Assembly: GCA_963617965.1 (NCBI GenBank)
Contig: CAVEQO010000020.1
Location: forward strand, 1 to 41,247
Length of the DNA stretch: 41,247 bases
DNA from: UBA6382 sp963617965
GTDB lineage: Bacteria > Bacteroidota > Bacteroidia > Bacteroidales > Bacteroidaceae
Direction of reading: 5' to 3'
Translations under genes and position numbers: made by a program
Part shown: positions 32,524 to 41,124 of the stretch, one piece after another
How the letters are laid out: each line of letters opens with the position of its first letter
Position numbering within the stretch: position 1 is the stretch's first letter
Notes under the pieces: generated by a model
Databases searched by the model: none
Told to the model about the DNA's origin: nothing
Seen by the model: only the letters and a program-made list of their open reading frames with translations

Positions 32524-33356
32524 AATCCATGTATATCCTGTCTAATGCGAAGATAAATATCGGTCTGAATATTGTCGGTAAACGCCCTGACGGCTATCAT
32601 GACTTACAGACAGTGTTTTATCCGATACCTATTACGGATGCGATAGAAATAAAGCAACAGGGAAATATCGCAACTCCGTATGAATTTGAATCATCGGGAA
32701 TTTGCGTCCCTGGTGTCGCAGAAGACAATTTGGTCGTCAAAGTGTTCCTGTCCTTGCAGAAGGAATTTGACCTGCCGCCTGTAAGCATAAACCTTGCAAA
32801 GCACATTCCTGTTGGCGCAGGGTTGGGCGGAGGAAGTTCTGATTGTGCATTTATGATGAAGCTTTTAAACGAGTTTTTTTCTCTGGGTTTTTCTGACGAG
32901 GAGATGGAACGCAGACTCTCCTCTTTTGGTGCGGACTGCGCTTTTTTTGTACGTAACAGGCCTGTTTTTGCCGAGGGGGTGGGAAATGTGTTCTCGCCAG
33001 TATGTGTCTCGCTAAAAGATTACTTCATAGTGTTGGTAAAGCCCGACATCCATATTTCCACGAGGCAAGCCTATTCTGCAGTTGTTCCGGCAGAACCGAC
33101 AGAAGATCTTAAAAAAACATTGACGACAAAACCTGTATCCCAATGGAAAAACAGGGTAAGCAACGCTTTTGAAAAGTCCGTATTCACGCTATACCCTAAT
33201 CTTGGAATAATAAAGGAGACGTTGTATGACATGGGAGCTGTCTATGTGTCTATGACAGGTAGCGGCTCTGCAATATACGGCATATTTGACAGACCCGTAA
33301 CAAATGCCCCAACCGTCTTCCATGACTGCTTTACGTTTTCTCACAAACTGTCATGA
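32520..33356 (+). CDS. ispE: 4-diphosphocytidyl-2-C-methylerythritol kinase
   Basis: Phosphorylates CDP-methylerythritol in the non-mevalonate isoprenoid pathway. The 278 residues contain the N-terminal NAKINIGLNIVGKRPDGYHD (start at 32520, reading from the ATGA overlap with the plug gene). The GHMP ATP loop is PVGAGLGGGSSDCAF (97-111) and the C-terminal motif is SMTGSGSAIYGIF. D and K catalytic residues of the family are in the first motif and the GHMP loop region. Coupling to the T9SS plug gene is unusual functionally but common as gene order drift. No other isp gene is present. Confidence 0.95.
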   Translation: MKSMYILSNAKINIGLNIVGKRPDGYHDLQTVFYPIPITDAIEIKQQGNIATPYEFESSGICVPGVAEDNLVVKVFLSLQKEFDLPPVSINLAKHIPVGAGLGGGSSDCAFMMKLLNEFFSLGFSDEEMERRLSSFGADCAFFVRNRPVFAEGVGNVFSPVCVSLKDYFIVLVKPDIHISTRQAYSAVVPAEPTEDLKKTLTTKPVSQWKNRVSNAFEKSVFTLYPNLGIIKETLYDMGAVYVSMTGSGSAIYGIFDRPVTNAPTVFHDCFTFSHKLS

Positions 33357-33398
33357 AATAATCTTTGGGATACGACGGGTTGTTTGATTATTTATAGC

Positions 33399-33406
33399 TA
33401 CATTTG
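33399..33406 (+). promoter_or_regulatory. Bacteroidetes -7 box upstream of the DUF1573 gene
   Basis: TACATTTG matches TAnnTTTG exactly and lies 24 bases before the ATG at 33431. The best -33 candidate is GTTG at 33379-33382 with a 16-base gap, so the upstream element is imperfect. Confidence 0.5.
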
Positions 33407-33430
33407 CCTTGGAATTAAACAGGACTGAAA

Positions 33431-33832
33431 ATGAAACAAATATTGATTCTATCTCTGCTGCTTTCATGCATATTTGGAATTTCGCTTAAAGCCCAAGAGC
33501 CAAAGGCGGAAATAAAATTCGAGAAAACAGTGCATGATTTCGGAAAATTCACTGAAAACAACTCTGTCATGACTTGCAGCTTCTTGTTTACAAATACCGG
33601 AAAAGCTCCGTTGATAATCACACAATGCGTGGCATCGTGCGGTTGCACTATACCCATGTATAGCGACAAACCGATAGCTCCCGGCAAAACCGGCACCATA
33701 AAAGTCACATACAATGGCAAAGGCCGTTTGCCCGGACAATTCAAGAAAATAATCACTGTAATGACAAACGCCTCTAACAAATTAACTCGCCTGTATATAC
33801 AGGGTGAGATGTTGGAGGACAAAGGCAAATAG
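33431..33832 (+). CDS. Exported DUF1573 protein
   Basis: A 133-residue protein, with a signal peptide (about 1-21, ending LKA) and a single Ig-like DUF1573 domain. FEKTVHDFGKF opens the domain and CVASCGCTIPMYSDKPIAPGKTGTI carries the paired cysteines C-x3-C-G-C-T that mark the family. Expected location is the periplasm or surface; the function is unknown. The gene precedes the GDP-mannose pyrophosphorylase by 25 bases and may be co-transcribed with it from the TACATTTG promoter. Confidence 0.85.
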   Translation: MKQILILSLLLSCIFGISLKAQEPKAEIKFEKTVHDFGKFTENNSVMTCSFLFTNTGKAPLIITQCVASCGCTIPMYSDKPIAPGKTGTIKVTYNGKGRLPGQFKKIITVMTNASNKLTRLYIQGEMLEDKGK

Positions 33833-33857
33833 ACAACATCGCAACAATTCACCAGAT

Positions 33858-34916
33858 ATGGCAAACAACAACCATGTTGTAATAATGGCAGGTGGCATAG
33901 GCAGCCGCTTCTGGCCGATGAGTAACAAGCGGAAGCCTAAGCAATTTTTGGACATTTTGGGTAACGGGCGTACATTAATCCAGATGACAGTGGACAGGTT
34001 CTTGGATATTTGCGGGGTCAACAACATTTGGATTGTCACTTCCGCTGATTTTCTCGACATTACACAAGAACAACTGCCGGAGATACCCCGAAGCAACATA
34101 TTGTTGGAACCGTGCAGAAAAAATACGGCTCCATGTATTGCCTATGTAAGCTGGGTCATAAAATCAATCAACCCTAACGCCAACATAGTGATTTCTCCAA
34201 GTGACCATATAATTGCGAATGTCCCTGAATTCCAGAGAGCTATACGCGAATGTCTACAGTTTACGTCATCAAGCGACACAATCGTCACTTTGGGGATGAA
34301 GCCAGACCGTCCGGAAACGGGCTATGGCTATATTGAAGCGGATCTGTCATGCTCGACAGTAATCAACAAAAACGTTTTCAGAGTGGACAGCTTTAAGGAA
34401 AAGCCGTCGCTTGAAATTGCAAGGGAATATATAACACAACCAAATTATTTTTGGAACTCGGGATTGTTTATTTGGAATGTAAACACGATAGTCAATGCAT
34501 TTAGGGTATACCAGCCCCAAATATCTTCTTTGTTTGAAAGCATCCGCACATATTATCGTACGGACGAAGAGCAGTGTTGTATAGACAGAATTTATCCCCA
34601 ATGTCCCAATATATCTGTAGACTACGCAATAATGGAGAATGCAGATGAAATATACGTATATCCCGCAGAATTCGGCTGGAGTGATTTGGGAAGTTGGTCT
34701 TCTTTGCACAAAATGTTGGAGAAAGACGAATACAACAATGCCGTAGTCGGTTCTAATGTCAAGGTGTTTGAGACATCCAACTGTATCATCCATGCAGCAT
34801 CAGATTCGGAAGTTGTTGTCCAGGGTCTGGACGGATATATCGTTGTTGAAGAAAACGGGACACTGCTGATAACAAAGATGTCCGAAGAACAGAGAATCAA
34901 GCTGTTCCACGATTAG
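33858..34916 (+). CDS. manC: Mannose-1-phosphate guanylyltransferase
   Basis: Makes GDP-mannose from mannose 1-phosphate and GTP, for mannose- and fucose-containing surface glycans. From the ATG at 33858 there are 352 residues. The nucleotide-binding signature is VIMAGGIGSRFWPMSNKRKPKQFLD; GYGYIEA, FKEKPS and YFWNSGLFIWN follow, in the usual order. It is monofunctional: the C-terminal phosphomannose isomerase domain seen in longer ManC/AlgA proteins is missing, and only a left-handed helix stub remains. An in-frame ATG at 33804 would overlap the DUF1573 gene; the shorter start fits the family. The gene ends 63 bases before a large hairpin. Confidence 0.93.
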   Translation: MANNNHVVIMAGGIGSRFWPMSNKRKPKQFLDILGNGRTLIQMTVDRFLDICGVNNIWIVTSADFLDITQEQLPEIPRSNILLEPCRKNTAPCIAYVSWVIKSINPNANIVISPSDHIIANVPEFQRAIRECLQFTSSSDTIVTLGMKPDRPETGYGYIEADLSCSTVINKNVFRVDSFKEKPSLEIAREYITQPNYFWNSGLFIWNVNTIVNAFRVYQPQISSLFESIRTYYRTDEEQCCIDRIYPQCPNISVDYAIMENADEIYVYPAEFGWSDLGSWSSLHKMLEKDEYNNAVVGSNVKVFETSNCIIHAASDSEVVVQGLDGYIVVEENGTLLITKMSEEQRIKLFHD

Positions 34917-34979
34917 TCTATGTCCTGTTGCCATACAGGCAGTGTTGTCTGAACATATTGGTGAGAAGAGAATGAATCC

Positions 34980-35045
34980 GTGATATTACACGCAAAAGGC
35001 CGGAAATCTTATTACAGATCTCCGGCCTTTTGCGTGTAATATCAC
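34980..35045. terminator. 66-nt near-perfect hairpin, bidirectional terminator
   Basis: Two 29-base arms (34980-35008 and 35017-35045) pair in 28 of 29 positions with an 8-base loop. The core AAAAGGCCGGA / TCCGGCCTTTT gives a T run on either strand, so it can stop both manC (plus) and fba (minus) transcripts, which converge here. The outer 14 bases of each arm, GTGATATTACACGC and its complement, extend far past the usual terminator stem. Confidence 0.85.
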
Positions 35046-35125
35046 AGTGGTAAACGTGTGTATCTATGATCCTGTGATTGTCTCAACGAAATTGGGGCTG
35101 GCAACAGCCTGTTGGCGAATTGCCA

Positions 35126-36136
35126 TTAGTCGCACTGTGCAAGTTTGTGATCAGAGCCGAGGACTTCCGTGATTTTGTGCTCGTACATCTTTGTCATTTC
35201 ATCGCGTGCGGGACCACAGTATTTGCGCGGGTCAAATTCCCCGGGTTTTTCTACAAAGACTTTTCTTACGGCTGCGGTGAAAGCGAGTCGCGAATCAGAA
35301 TCTATATTAATCTTGCATACGGCGCTCTTGGCTGCCTTGCGGAGCTGCTCTTCGGGAATTCCTACCGCATCCGGAAGTTTGCCGCCGTATTTGTTAATCA
35401 TGTCCACATATTCCTGGGGAACAGAAGAAGATCCGTGAAGCACGATCGGGAAACCGGGCAGTTTCTTCATGATGGCATCAAGCACGTCGAAAGCCAACGG
35501 GGGCGGAATCAGTTTGCCTGTTTTCGGGTCGCGTGTACACTGTTCCGGGGTGAACTTGTATGCTCCGTGACTCGTGCCAATGGAGATAGCCAGAGAGTCA
35601 ACCCCTGTCTTTGAAACGAAGTCAATGACTTCTTCCGGCTTTGTGTAGTGGGATTCCGCAGCAACAACATCGTCCTCTACGCCGGCAAGTACACCCAGCT
35701 CGCCTTCAACCGTTACACCAAACTGGTGGGCGTAATCAACAACTTTCTTTGTGAGGGCAACGTTTTCGTCGTATGGGAGGCTTGACCCGTCAATCATAAC
35801 AGAGGAGAAGCCGAAATCCACGCAGCTCTTGCATGTTTCAAAGCTGTCTCCGTGGTCAAGGTGCAGACAAATCTCAGGATGTTTGCAACCAAGTTCTTTT
35901 GCATACTCCACAGCTCCCTGGGCCATATAGCGGAGAAGGGTCGGGTTGGCGTAATTGCGTGCGCCTTTTGATACCTGAAGTATCACAGGGCTTTTCAAAT
36001 CCGAAGACGCTTTGATGATCGCCTGCAGTTGTTCCATGTTGTTGAAATTGAATGCAGGAATGGCATAGCCGCCATTGATAGCCCGTGCAAACATGTCTTT
36101 TGTGTTTACAAGGCCGAGTGATTTGTAGTCTACCAT
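35126..36136 (-). CDS. fba: Class II fructose-bisphosphate aldolase
   Basis: Cleaves fructose 1,6-bisphosphate to triose phosphates in glycolysis. The 336 residues fit class II enzymes. Zinc-binding and catalytic segments are visible: LHLDHGDSFETCKSCVDFGF (with H and D ligands), VEGELGVLAGVEDD, SIGTSHGAYKF and VLHGSSSVPQEYVD, the phosphate-binding region. The start is preceded by a TACTTTTG -7 box at 36181-36188. The gene converges on manC across the 66-nt hairpin and is probably highly expressed, judging by the even use of preferred codons. Confidence 0.96.
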   Translation of the reverse strand: MVDYKSLGLVNTKDMFARAINGGYAIPAFNFNNMEQLQAIIKASSDLKSPVILQVSKGARNYANPTLLRYMAQGAVEYAKELGCKHPEICLHLDHGDSFETCKSCVDFGFSSVMIDGSSLPYDENVALTKKVVDYAHQFGVTVEGELGVLAGVEDDVVAAESHYTKPEEVIDFVSKTGVDSLAISIGTSHGAYKFTPEQCTRDPKTGKLIPPPLAFDVLDAIMKKLPGFPIVLHGSSSVPQEYVDMINKYGGKLPDAVGIPEEQLRKAAKSAVCKINIDSDSRLAFTAAVRKVFVEKPGEFDPRKYCGPARDEMTKMYEHKITEVLGSDHKLAQCD

Positions 36137-36180
36137 GATTTTATTTGTTGATAAATATTGGTTGTTGGTTTATTCCGTTA

Positions 36181-36188
36181 CAAAAGTA
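36181..36188 (-). promoter_or_regulatory. Bacteroidetes -7 box upstream of fba
   Basis: Minus-strand TACTTTTG matches TAnnTTTG and lies 44 bases before the ATG. No good -33 box is seen at the expected spacing. Confidence 0.42.
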
Positions 36189-36331
36189 ACAAATTCTTTT
36201 TTGTTGATTGTTTGAGAGGGTGTTATATAGTATGAGAACTGTTAAACTACATATATCTCACAAAGAGGTTTCTTCCGATGTCAGGTTTTATTGCAAACCA
36301 TACTTGCCAAACATTGTTGTGCCTTTGGATT

Positions 36332-38521
36332 TCAGTTAAAGAAATTCCACGACAGGCCGAACCTTATAACCATAGGGTTGACCGGATAATGAGGTGCACC
36401 AAAGGTAGTCCCTCCCTCCTTGCTATAGTTTATGTGGCTTGCCATCAAGTAGAATCTGGTATGCTTAAGATGGAAATTCACATAGGCGTTTATTATGGGG
36501 TGTCCGCCGACTTTTGTAAGGTCGTCCGCCGACTGGTTGGCAAACTGTCCAAGTGCCGGGCTGTATGTGTTGGCATAGTATTTGGAGAAGAACGACATAT
36601 CTGCGCCAAGTTCTGTATCCAGCACTTTGGCTATGCGGAATTTCAGGTAGACGTTTGTATAGGCTGTAATGGCGGGAAGGGACAGGATTTCTTGGCTGTT
36701 GGTTGTTTGCCATATTAAGGAATTTTCCCAATTGAAAATTCCGAATTTGAAATGTTTGTCTACAGCAATGGCAAACACGGATATGTTTTTGGATGCTTGT
36801 GATACTTCTGTATTTAAGGTGTGTTTCCCCTCTGATGTACTTTGGATGACGGTATTGAAATACGTGTAATTCGTAATGCTATAAGCGTCACCTCTGAGTC
36901 GGAGTGCCAGTTTTTGGCTCTCCAACGTAATGCCGATATTGTTTGTGAACTGCTTGGACAGGCTGTTGTTGTTCCACCACAGGTAGGTGGACTGGTAGTG
37001 TCTGTAGAAAAATGTAGGAGTCCTGTTTATTGAGGAAGCCCTGAGCGACAGGTCTACTGAGTCTTTCAGCAGTGCAACGCTAAGGGTGCCGCGACCTCTT
37101 AGTTCATATTCCCCCCAGCGGTTTCCTTCGTTTGATGTCTGGACAGCCAGCAGATAATTCAGCAAAGGGCTCTTCTCACGAAAAACCTGTGCGCCGAGAC
37201 TGATGCGGTTCTCCGTGAAGTTCTCCCTTCCTTGCAGTCCGGGCATTTGGTAGTTGTTGAAGTCGTGTTTTGCAAACAGGCGTATACCTGCTGAAAGATA
37301 TTTGTTTAGCCCCTCGCTCAGTTCCAGTGCCAGATAGTTTGACACCGAAACGTTGTCAATGTGTTCACTGACAGAATCGCGGTTAAGGTAATTGTAGGTG
37401 TAGTAATCGGCCAGCGATTGGTTTGCCAGGAACTTACGGCTGTTTGAGCCTATTTTTACTGTGTGGATGATGCTACTGACAGGAATGAACACGGAGGTGT
37501 CTTTCGCGCTTGTTGCTTTGCGCGCCCGTCCATTTCCCTCTCCTTTTTCCATTTCCTTCGCGGATATGGTTCCGTCGGGTGTGGCCTGGACAGCTATGGT
37601 ACTGCCGTCTTTTTTGACAGCAGAGGAGTCTCTTGTTGTTGCCGTTTTCTTGTTATATCCAATGCTGTACCTGTGGTTGAACTGAATTCCATTTATGTGC
37701 ATCTTGTTCCATACCTTGTTCAGGTTTGTCGGGATTTCTTTGGTTGTATAGTCGGTCGGGAACTTTTGCGGGTTCTTGACATATTCGTCGTCAGTTATAC
37801 CTCCGTTCTCTCGTGTTTTCAGATAGTTGGCAAACAATAGCCAGTGGGCCTTGTAGTGGTCTTTTATAACCGAACCGTAGAGGTTGAATCCAAAGTCGGC
37901 TGTAGACTGGCTGTCATGGTAGCCTCGCCCGTAAATATAATCCATGTTAAAGCCGATACCGGCATCTTTGTTTATGTTTACGGCGTATTTTGCTGTTACG
38001 TAATCTTCACCGTTGTCGCTGTCTCCGCATTCGTGATAGGTGAGGTTGGTAATGGGAGAGTATGTGTTTGTGAAACGAAACGAGCCGATGTCCTTGATGA
38101 AGAAATCGTATGGCTGCGTAAAGATATAGTCGGTCATCTCCGGACGGAGGGTATACAGTTTTGATATGCGTGGAGAGCCGAGATTTCCCAAGGAACTGTA
38201 AAAATCTTTTTTGCCTGTGGTGAACGATGAGTTTTGGAACAAGTGAAAGGTCGTGTCAACGGCTACGGAGTCTGAAAGTCCGGTTTGCTCGTTAACTGTC
38301 CAGGCGCGTATTCCGCGTTTGGCCTTTGTGCGTTCTTCCGTCTTCTTCTCTTTGTCTTTGTCCGGATTGCTTTTTATCACCCTGTGTTCTTCGTCACGTA
38401 AAGTCTGGCCGTAAACAATGGTAATGCAGAACAACAAGAGCACCACTGCCATTATTCGTTGCTTTACTGTTGTCGTGTTGTGTTTGGAAAACATATAATC
38501 TTCAAATGCCTTTTCTGTCAT
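36332..38521 (-). CDS. Putative outer-membrane porin (Porin_10-like)
   Basis: A 729-residue beta-barrel protein. A signal peptide ends near VYG|Q (residues 38/39). Its long N-terminus means the true start may be the ATG at 38494 or 38452. A charged Lys/Glu-rich stretch (about 50-70) follows, then many amphipathic strands with aromatic ends through to a final FGLSWNFFN, typical of a barrel C-terminus. The length and layout fit the Bacteroidetes 'putative porin' family; the transported solutes are unknown. It is transcribed codirectionally with the OmpA lipoprotein upstream, from its own TATTTTTG box at 38577-38584. Confidence 0.8.
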   Translation of the reverse strand: MTEKAFEDYMFSKHNTTTVKQRIMAVVLLLFCITIVYGQTLRDEEHRVIKSNPDKDKEKKTEERTKAKRGIRAWTVNEQTGLSDSVAVDTTFHLFQNSSFTTGKKDFYSSLGNLGSPRISKLYTLRPEMTDYIFTQPYDFFIKDIGSFRFTNTYSPITNLTYHECGDSDNGEDYVTAKYAVNINKDAGIGFNMDYIYGRGYHDSQSTADFGFNLYGSVIKDHYKAHWLLFANYLKTRENGGITDDEYVKNPQKFPTDYTTKEIPTNLNKVWNKMHINGIQFNHRYSIGYNKKTATTRDSSAVKKDGSTIAVQATPDGTISAKEMEKGEGNGRARKATSAKDTSVFIPVSSIIHTVKIGSNSRKFLANQSLADYYTYNYLNRDSVSEHIDNVSVSNYLALELSEGLNKYLSAGIRLFAKHDFNNYQMPGLQGRENFTENRISLGAQVFREKSPLLNYLLAVQTSNEGNRWGEYELRGRGTLSVALLKDSVDLSLRASSINRTPTFFYRHYQSTYLWWNNNSLSKQFTNNIGITLESQKLALRLRGDAYSITNYTYFNTVIQSTSEGKHTLNTEVSQASKNISVFAIAVDKHFKFGIFNWENSLIWQTTNSQEILSLPAITAYTNVYLKFRIAKVLDTELGADMSFFSKYYANTYSPALGQFANQSADDLTKVGGHPIINAYVNFHLKHTRFYLMASHINYSKEGGTTFGAPHYPVNPMVIRFGLSWNFFN

Positions 38522-38576
38522 GACAAAGCATGCCTTTGCGTCATACGGGAAAGACCACTGTACCGTCTTGAGATTG

Positions 38577-38584
38577 CAAAAATA
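38577..38584 (-). promoter_or_regulatory. Bacteroidetes -7 box upstream of the porin gene
   Basis: Minus-strand TATTTTTG, 55 bases before the 38521 ATG. The -33 position does not show TTTG. Confidence 0.4.
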
Positions 38585-38620
38585 CTAAAAAACGGCATGA
38601 TTGCCGCATCATTGTGCAAG

Positions 38621-38653
38621 AAAAAGGGTCGTGCCGATCGGCATAACCCTTTT
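38621..38653 (-). terminator. Intrinsic terminator after the OmpA lipoprotein gene
   Basis: Read on the minus strand, AAAAGGGT-TA-TGCC pairs with GGCA-CG-ACCCTTTT around a GATC loop, with one 2x2 internal mismatch, and ends in a T run. It lies 36 bases after the ompA stop and before the porin promoter. Confidence 0.8.
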
Positions 38654-38688
38654 CTCTGCATATCGCGACCAACAGGTTCCGTTTTCCC

Positions 38689-39570
38689 TTATTTTGTTTC
38701 GGGAGCCTCGTCGATTAGTTCCATGAACTGGTCAAGTTTTGGTGTTATGATAATCTGCGTGCGGCGGTTGCGCTGGCGACCAACGTCCGTGCTGTTGCTT
38801 GCAATGGGATTATATTCACCACGCCCTGCGGCGGAAAGCCGTTTGGGATCCACACCATAGGTGTTTTGCAGTGCCTGCACAACGGACGAAGCCCGCAGTG
38901 CGCTGAGATCCCAGTTGTTGCGTATGTTCGTGCGGCTGATCGGCACATTGTCGGTATTGCCCTCTATAAGAACTTCATAGTCCTTGTAGTCCATAATGAT
39001 TTTGGCGATTTTGCTCAGTGTCTCACTGGCGCGTTCATTTATTTCGTAACTTCCGGACTTGTAGAGCATGTTGTCGGCCAACGAAATGTAGACTACGCCC
39101 TTGAGGACTTGAACGTCCACTTCTTTCAGCTCATCTCTGCTCAAGGAACGTGTGAGTTTGTTGCTGAGAGCCTGATTCAGGGAGTCACTCTTCGATTTCG
39201 CTTCGACCAGATGTTTGATGAAAGCGTTGGATGCATTGATTTCGTCAACGAGTTTTGATATGTTGACATTGCCCTGCGTATTCTGGTTGAGGCTGTTGTC
39301 CAGTGATTTCTGGAGTTTTGCATACTGCTGTTTCAGCTCGGCATTCTGTTTTTGGGCATCTTTGAGCCTTTCTTCTATGCTCTTCCCGCTTGTCTGGCTC
39401 TTTGCCAAATCAATCTGCGAAGACTGGTATTTCTCCTGAAGAGAGTTATACTCTCTCTGAAGTGAAGCGTAATCGCCCTGAAGACCTTCATAGGTTTTTT
39501 TTGACACACAGCTTGAAAGGCAGAATACCATACAAGCCGAAATCGCGACCAAGATTGTTGAATTCTTCAT
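38689..39570 (-). CDS. OmpA-family outer-membrane lipoprotein
   Basis: A 293-residue lipoprotein (lipidated C21 in FCLSSC). A coiled coil covers about 28-100 (SLQREYNSLQEKYQSSQ pattern). The C-terminal OmpA domain (about 160-278) has GNTDNVP (204-210), NNWDLSALRA (218-227) and the C-terminal RQRNRRTQIII, which together form the peptidoglycan-binding pocket. It likely tethers the outer membrane to the wall. I start at the ATG at 39570 because it begins the lipoprotein signal; the frame runs 17 residues further upstream. A possible promoter lies at 39610-39641. Confidence 0.92.
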   Translation of the reverse strand: MKNSTILVAISACMVFCLSSCVSKKTYEGLQGDYASLQREYNSLQEKYQSSQIDLAKSQTSGKSIEERLKDAQKQNAELKQQYAKLQKSLDNSLNQNTQGNVNISKLVDEINASNAFIKHLVEAKSKSDSLNQALSNKLTRSLSRDELKEVDVQVLKGVVYISLADNMLYKSGSYEINERASETLSKIAKIIMDYKDYEVLIEGNTDNVPISRTNIRNNWDLSALRASSVVQALQNTYGVDPKRLSAAGRGEYNPIASNSTDVGRQRNRRTQIIITPKLDQFMELIDEAPETK

Positions 39571-39609
39571 ATCGGTTATGTTTTTGATTGTTTTGCAGAT
39601 ATTTTGGTG

Positions 39610-39641
39610 CAATGTTAGCAATAAATACGGTAGCGTCCAAT
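39610..39641 (-). promoter_or_regulatory. Possible promoter of the OmpA lipoprotein gene
   Basis: On the minus strand, ATTG (39638-39641), a 20-base gap and TAACATTG (39610-39617). Each box has one mismatch from the consensus, so this is tentative. Confidence 0.35.
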
Positions 39642-39752
39642 TTTGTTCGCTTATTTTAGGAATTTATGTTGAATAATTCTGTTTTTTTAATAGACGGTGA
39701 TCGTTTGGAGGCTTTGTTGATGGCAAACTGTCCGTGGATGTCCGGCAGGATC

Positions 39753-41021
39753 TTACGTGTTGTTGTTTAGCGACTGCATATAGCTGCGCAGTTTACTCTC
39801 GGAGTTGTTGTCTTGGGCTTCCCACAATTTCATGCCTTTCAGTTTGTCCGGCATATACTGTTGTTTTACGTAGTGTCCTGGAAAATCGTGGGGATACTTG
39901 TAATCTGCGCCATACCCGGAATCTCTCATCAGCTTTGTCGGGGCATTGCGCAGATGCAACGGTACAGGAGCGTTGCCGGTTTCTTCCACAACCTGCAGAG
40001 CCTTGTTGATTCCCGAATAGGCCGAATTGCTCTTTGGTGAACACGCCAGATACACGGCAACCTCTGCCAGCGGAATGCGTCCTTCCGGCCAGCCGATTCT
40101 TTCTACCGCCTCAAAAGCGGCGTTGGCAAGCAACAAGGCGTTCGGATTTGCCAGCCCGACATCTTCCGATGCGGACACGACAAGTCTGCGTGCAATGAAT
40201 GTCGGGTCTTCCCCGCTTTTCACCATGCGTGCCAGCCAATACAAAGCGGCATCAGGATCGCTGCCCCGTATACTCTTTATGAACGCCGAAATGATATCAT
40301 AGTGCATCTCCCCGTTTTTGTCGTACATTGTTGGGTTTTGCATTATCTGGGTCTTCACGTTCTTGTTGTTGACGACTATCGTCTCGTCGGGAGCACAGGA
40401 GGAAACGACGGTGTCAAGTATGTTGTACAGCTTCCGCCCGTCACCGCCGCTGTATAGGAACAGCGCGTCTGTTTCTTCTATTGTGATATTGCGTTCTTTG
40501 AGAATCGTGTCACAGGAAATGGCTTTATACAGCATTTTGCACAGGTCGGTGTCATCCAGACTCTTCAGCGTGTACACTTGACATCTTGAAAGCAGCGGGG
40601 TGATCACCTCAAAAGAGGGGTTCTCTGTTGTCGCGCCTATCAGGGTCACAGTGCCTTTTTCCACGGCGGCGAGGAGCGAGTCTTGCTGTGACTTGCTGAA
40701 GCGGTGGATTTCATCGATAAACAGGATTGGGGTGGGGGCATCAAAAAAGGAACTCCTTGATGCCCGGTCAATGACATCCCTCACGTCTTTTACTCCGTTG
40801 TTTATTGCACTCAGCGTGAAGAAAGCCGTTTGTATGGAATTGGCTATGATTTGGGCAAGAGTCGTTTTGCCTACACCCGGCGGTCCCCACATGATAAACG
40901 AGCAGACGTGTTTGTTGTCTATCATGCGCCTCAAAGCCTTCCCCTCGCCAACAAGGTGTTGCTGGCCGACGTAATCCTCAAGAGAGGTCGGTCTCATTCT
41001 CTCCGCCAAAGGTGTTGCCAT
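39753..41021 (-). CDS. rarA: Replication-associated recombination protein A
   Basis: A clamp-loader-like AAA+ ATPase (MgsA/RarA) that acts at stalled forks. From the ATG at 41021 there are 422 residues. Walker A is GPPGVGKTT (46-54), Walker B is ILFIDEIHRF (99-108), and the sensor region TVTLIGATTENPSFEV follows. The C-terminal oligomerisation part contains LYWLARMVKSGEDP and SASEDVGLANP. The longer reading frame starts at 41048, but a -7 box at 41046-41053 would put the transcript start near 41042, downstream of that ATG. This supports the MATPLAERMRP start. It is divergent from tRNA-Arg. Confidence 0.95.
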   Translation of the reverse strand: MATPLAERMRPTSLEDYVGQQHLVGEGKALRRMIDNKHVCSFIMWGPPGVGKTTLAQIIANSIQTAFFTLSAINNGVKDVRDVIDRASRSSFFDAPTPILFIDEIHRFSKSQQDSLLAAVEKGTVTLIGATTENPSFEVITPLLSRCQVYTLKSLDDTDLCKMLYKAISCDTILKERNITIEETDALFLYSGGDGRKLYNILDTVVSSCAPDETIVVNNKNVKTQIMQNPTMYDKNGEMHYDIISAFIKSIRGSDPDAALYWLARMVKSGEDPTFIARRLVVSASEDVGLANPNALLLANAAFEAVERIGWPEGRIPLAEVAVYLACSPKSNSAYSGINKALQVVEETGNAPVPLHLRNAPTKLMRDSGYGADYKYPHDFPGHYVKQQYMPDKLKGMKLWEAQDNNSESKLRSYMQSLNNNT

Positions 41022-41045
41022 TTGCTCTGTCTTCCTATTGCTGTG

Positions 41046-41053
41046 CAAAAATA
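41046..41053 (-). promoter_or_regulatory. Bacteroidetes -7 box upstream of rarA
   Basis: Minus-strand TATTTTTG fits TAnnTTTG and gives a leader of about 20 bases to the ATG at 41021. No clear -33 TTTG is seen. Confidence 0.42.
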
Positions 41054-41098
41054 GTCATAATTCGGTTGCCCTATACCCTTTTTCTCATTAAAAAAAAG

Positions 41099-41106
41099 TA
41101 ATTTTG
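41099..41106 (+). promoter_or_regulatory. Bacteroidetes -7 box upstream of tRNA-Arg
   Basis: TAATTTTG matches TAnnTTTG, with a predicted transcript start near 41110, 15 bases before the tRNA. The -33 position lacks TTTG. Confidence 0.5.
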
Positions 41107-41124
41107 TACCGTCTTTTCGGATGC

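Noticed and set aside
41022..41048. Longer N-terminus for RarA from the ATG at 41048
   Set aside because: A -7 box at 41046-41053 places the transcript start downstream of that ATG, and the 9 extra residues have no family support.
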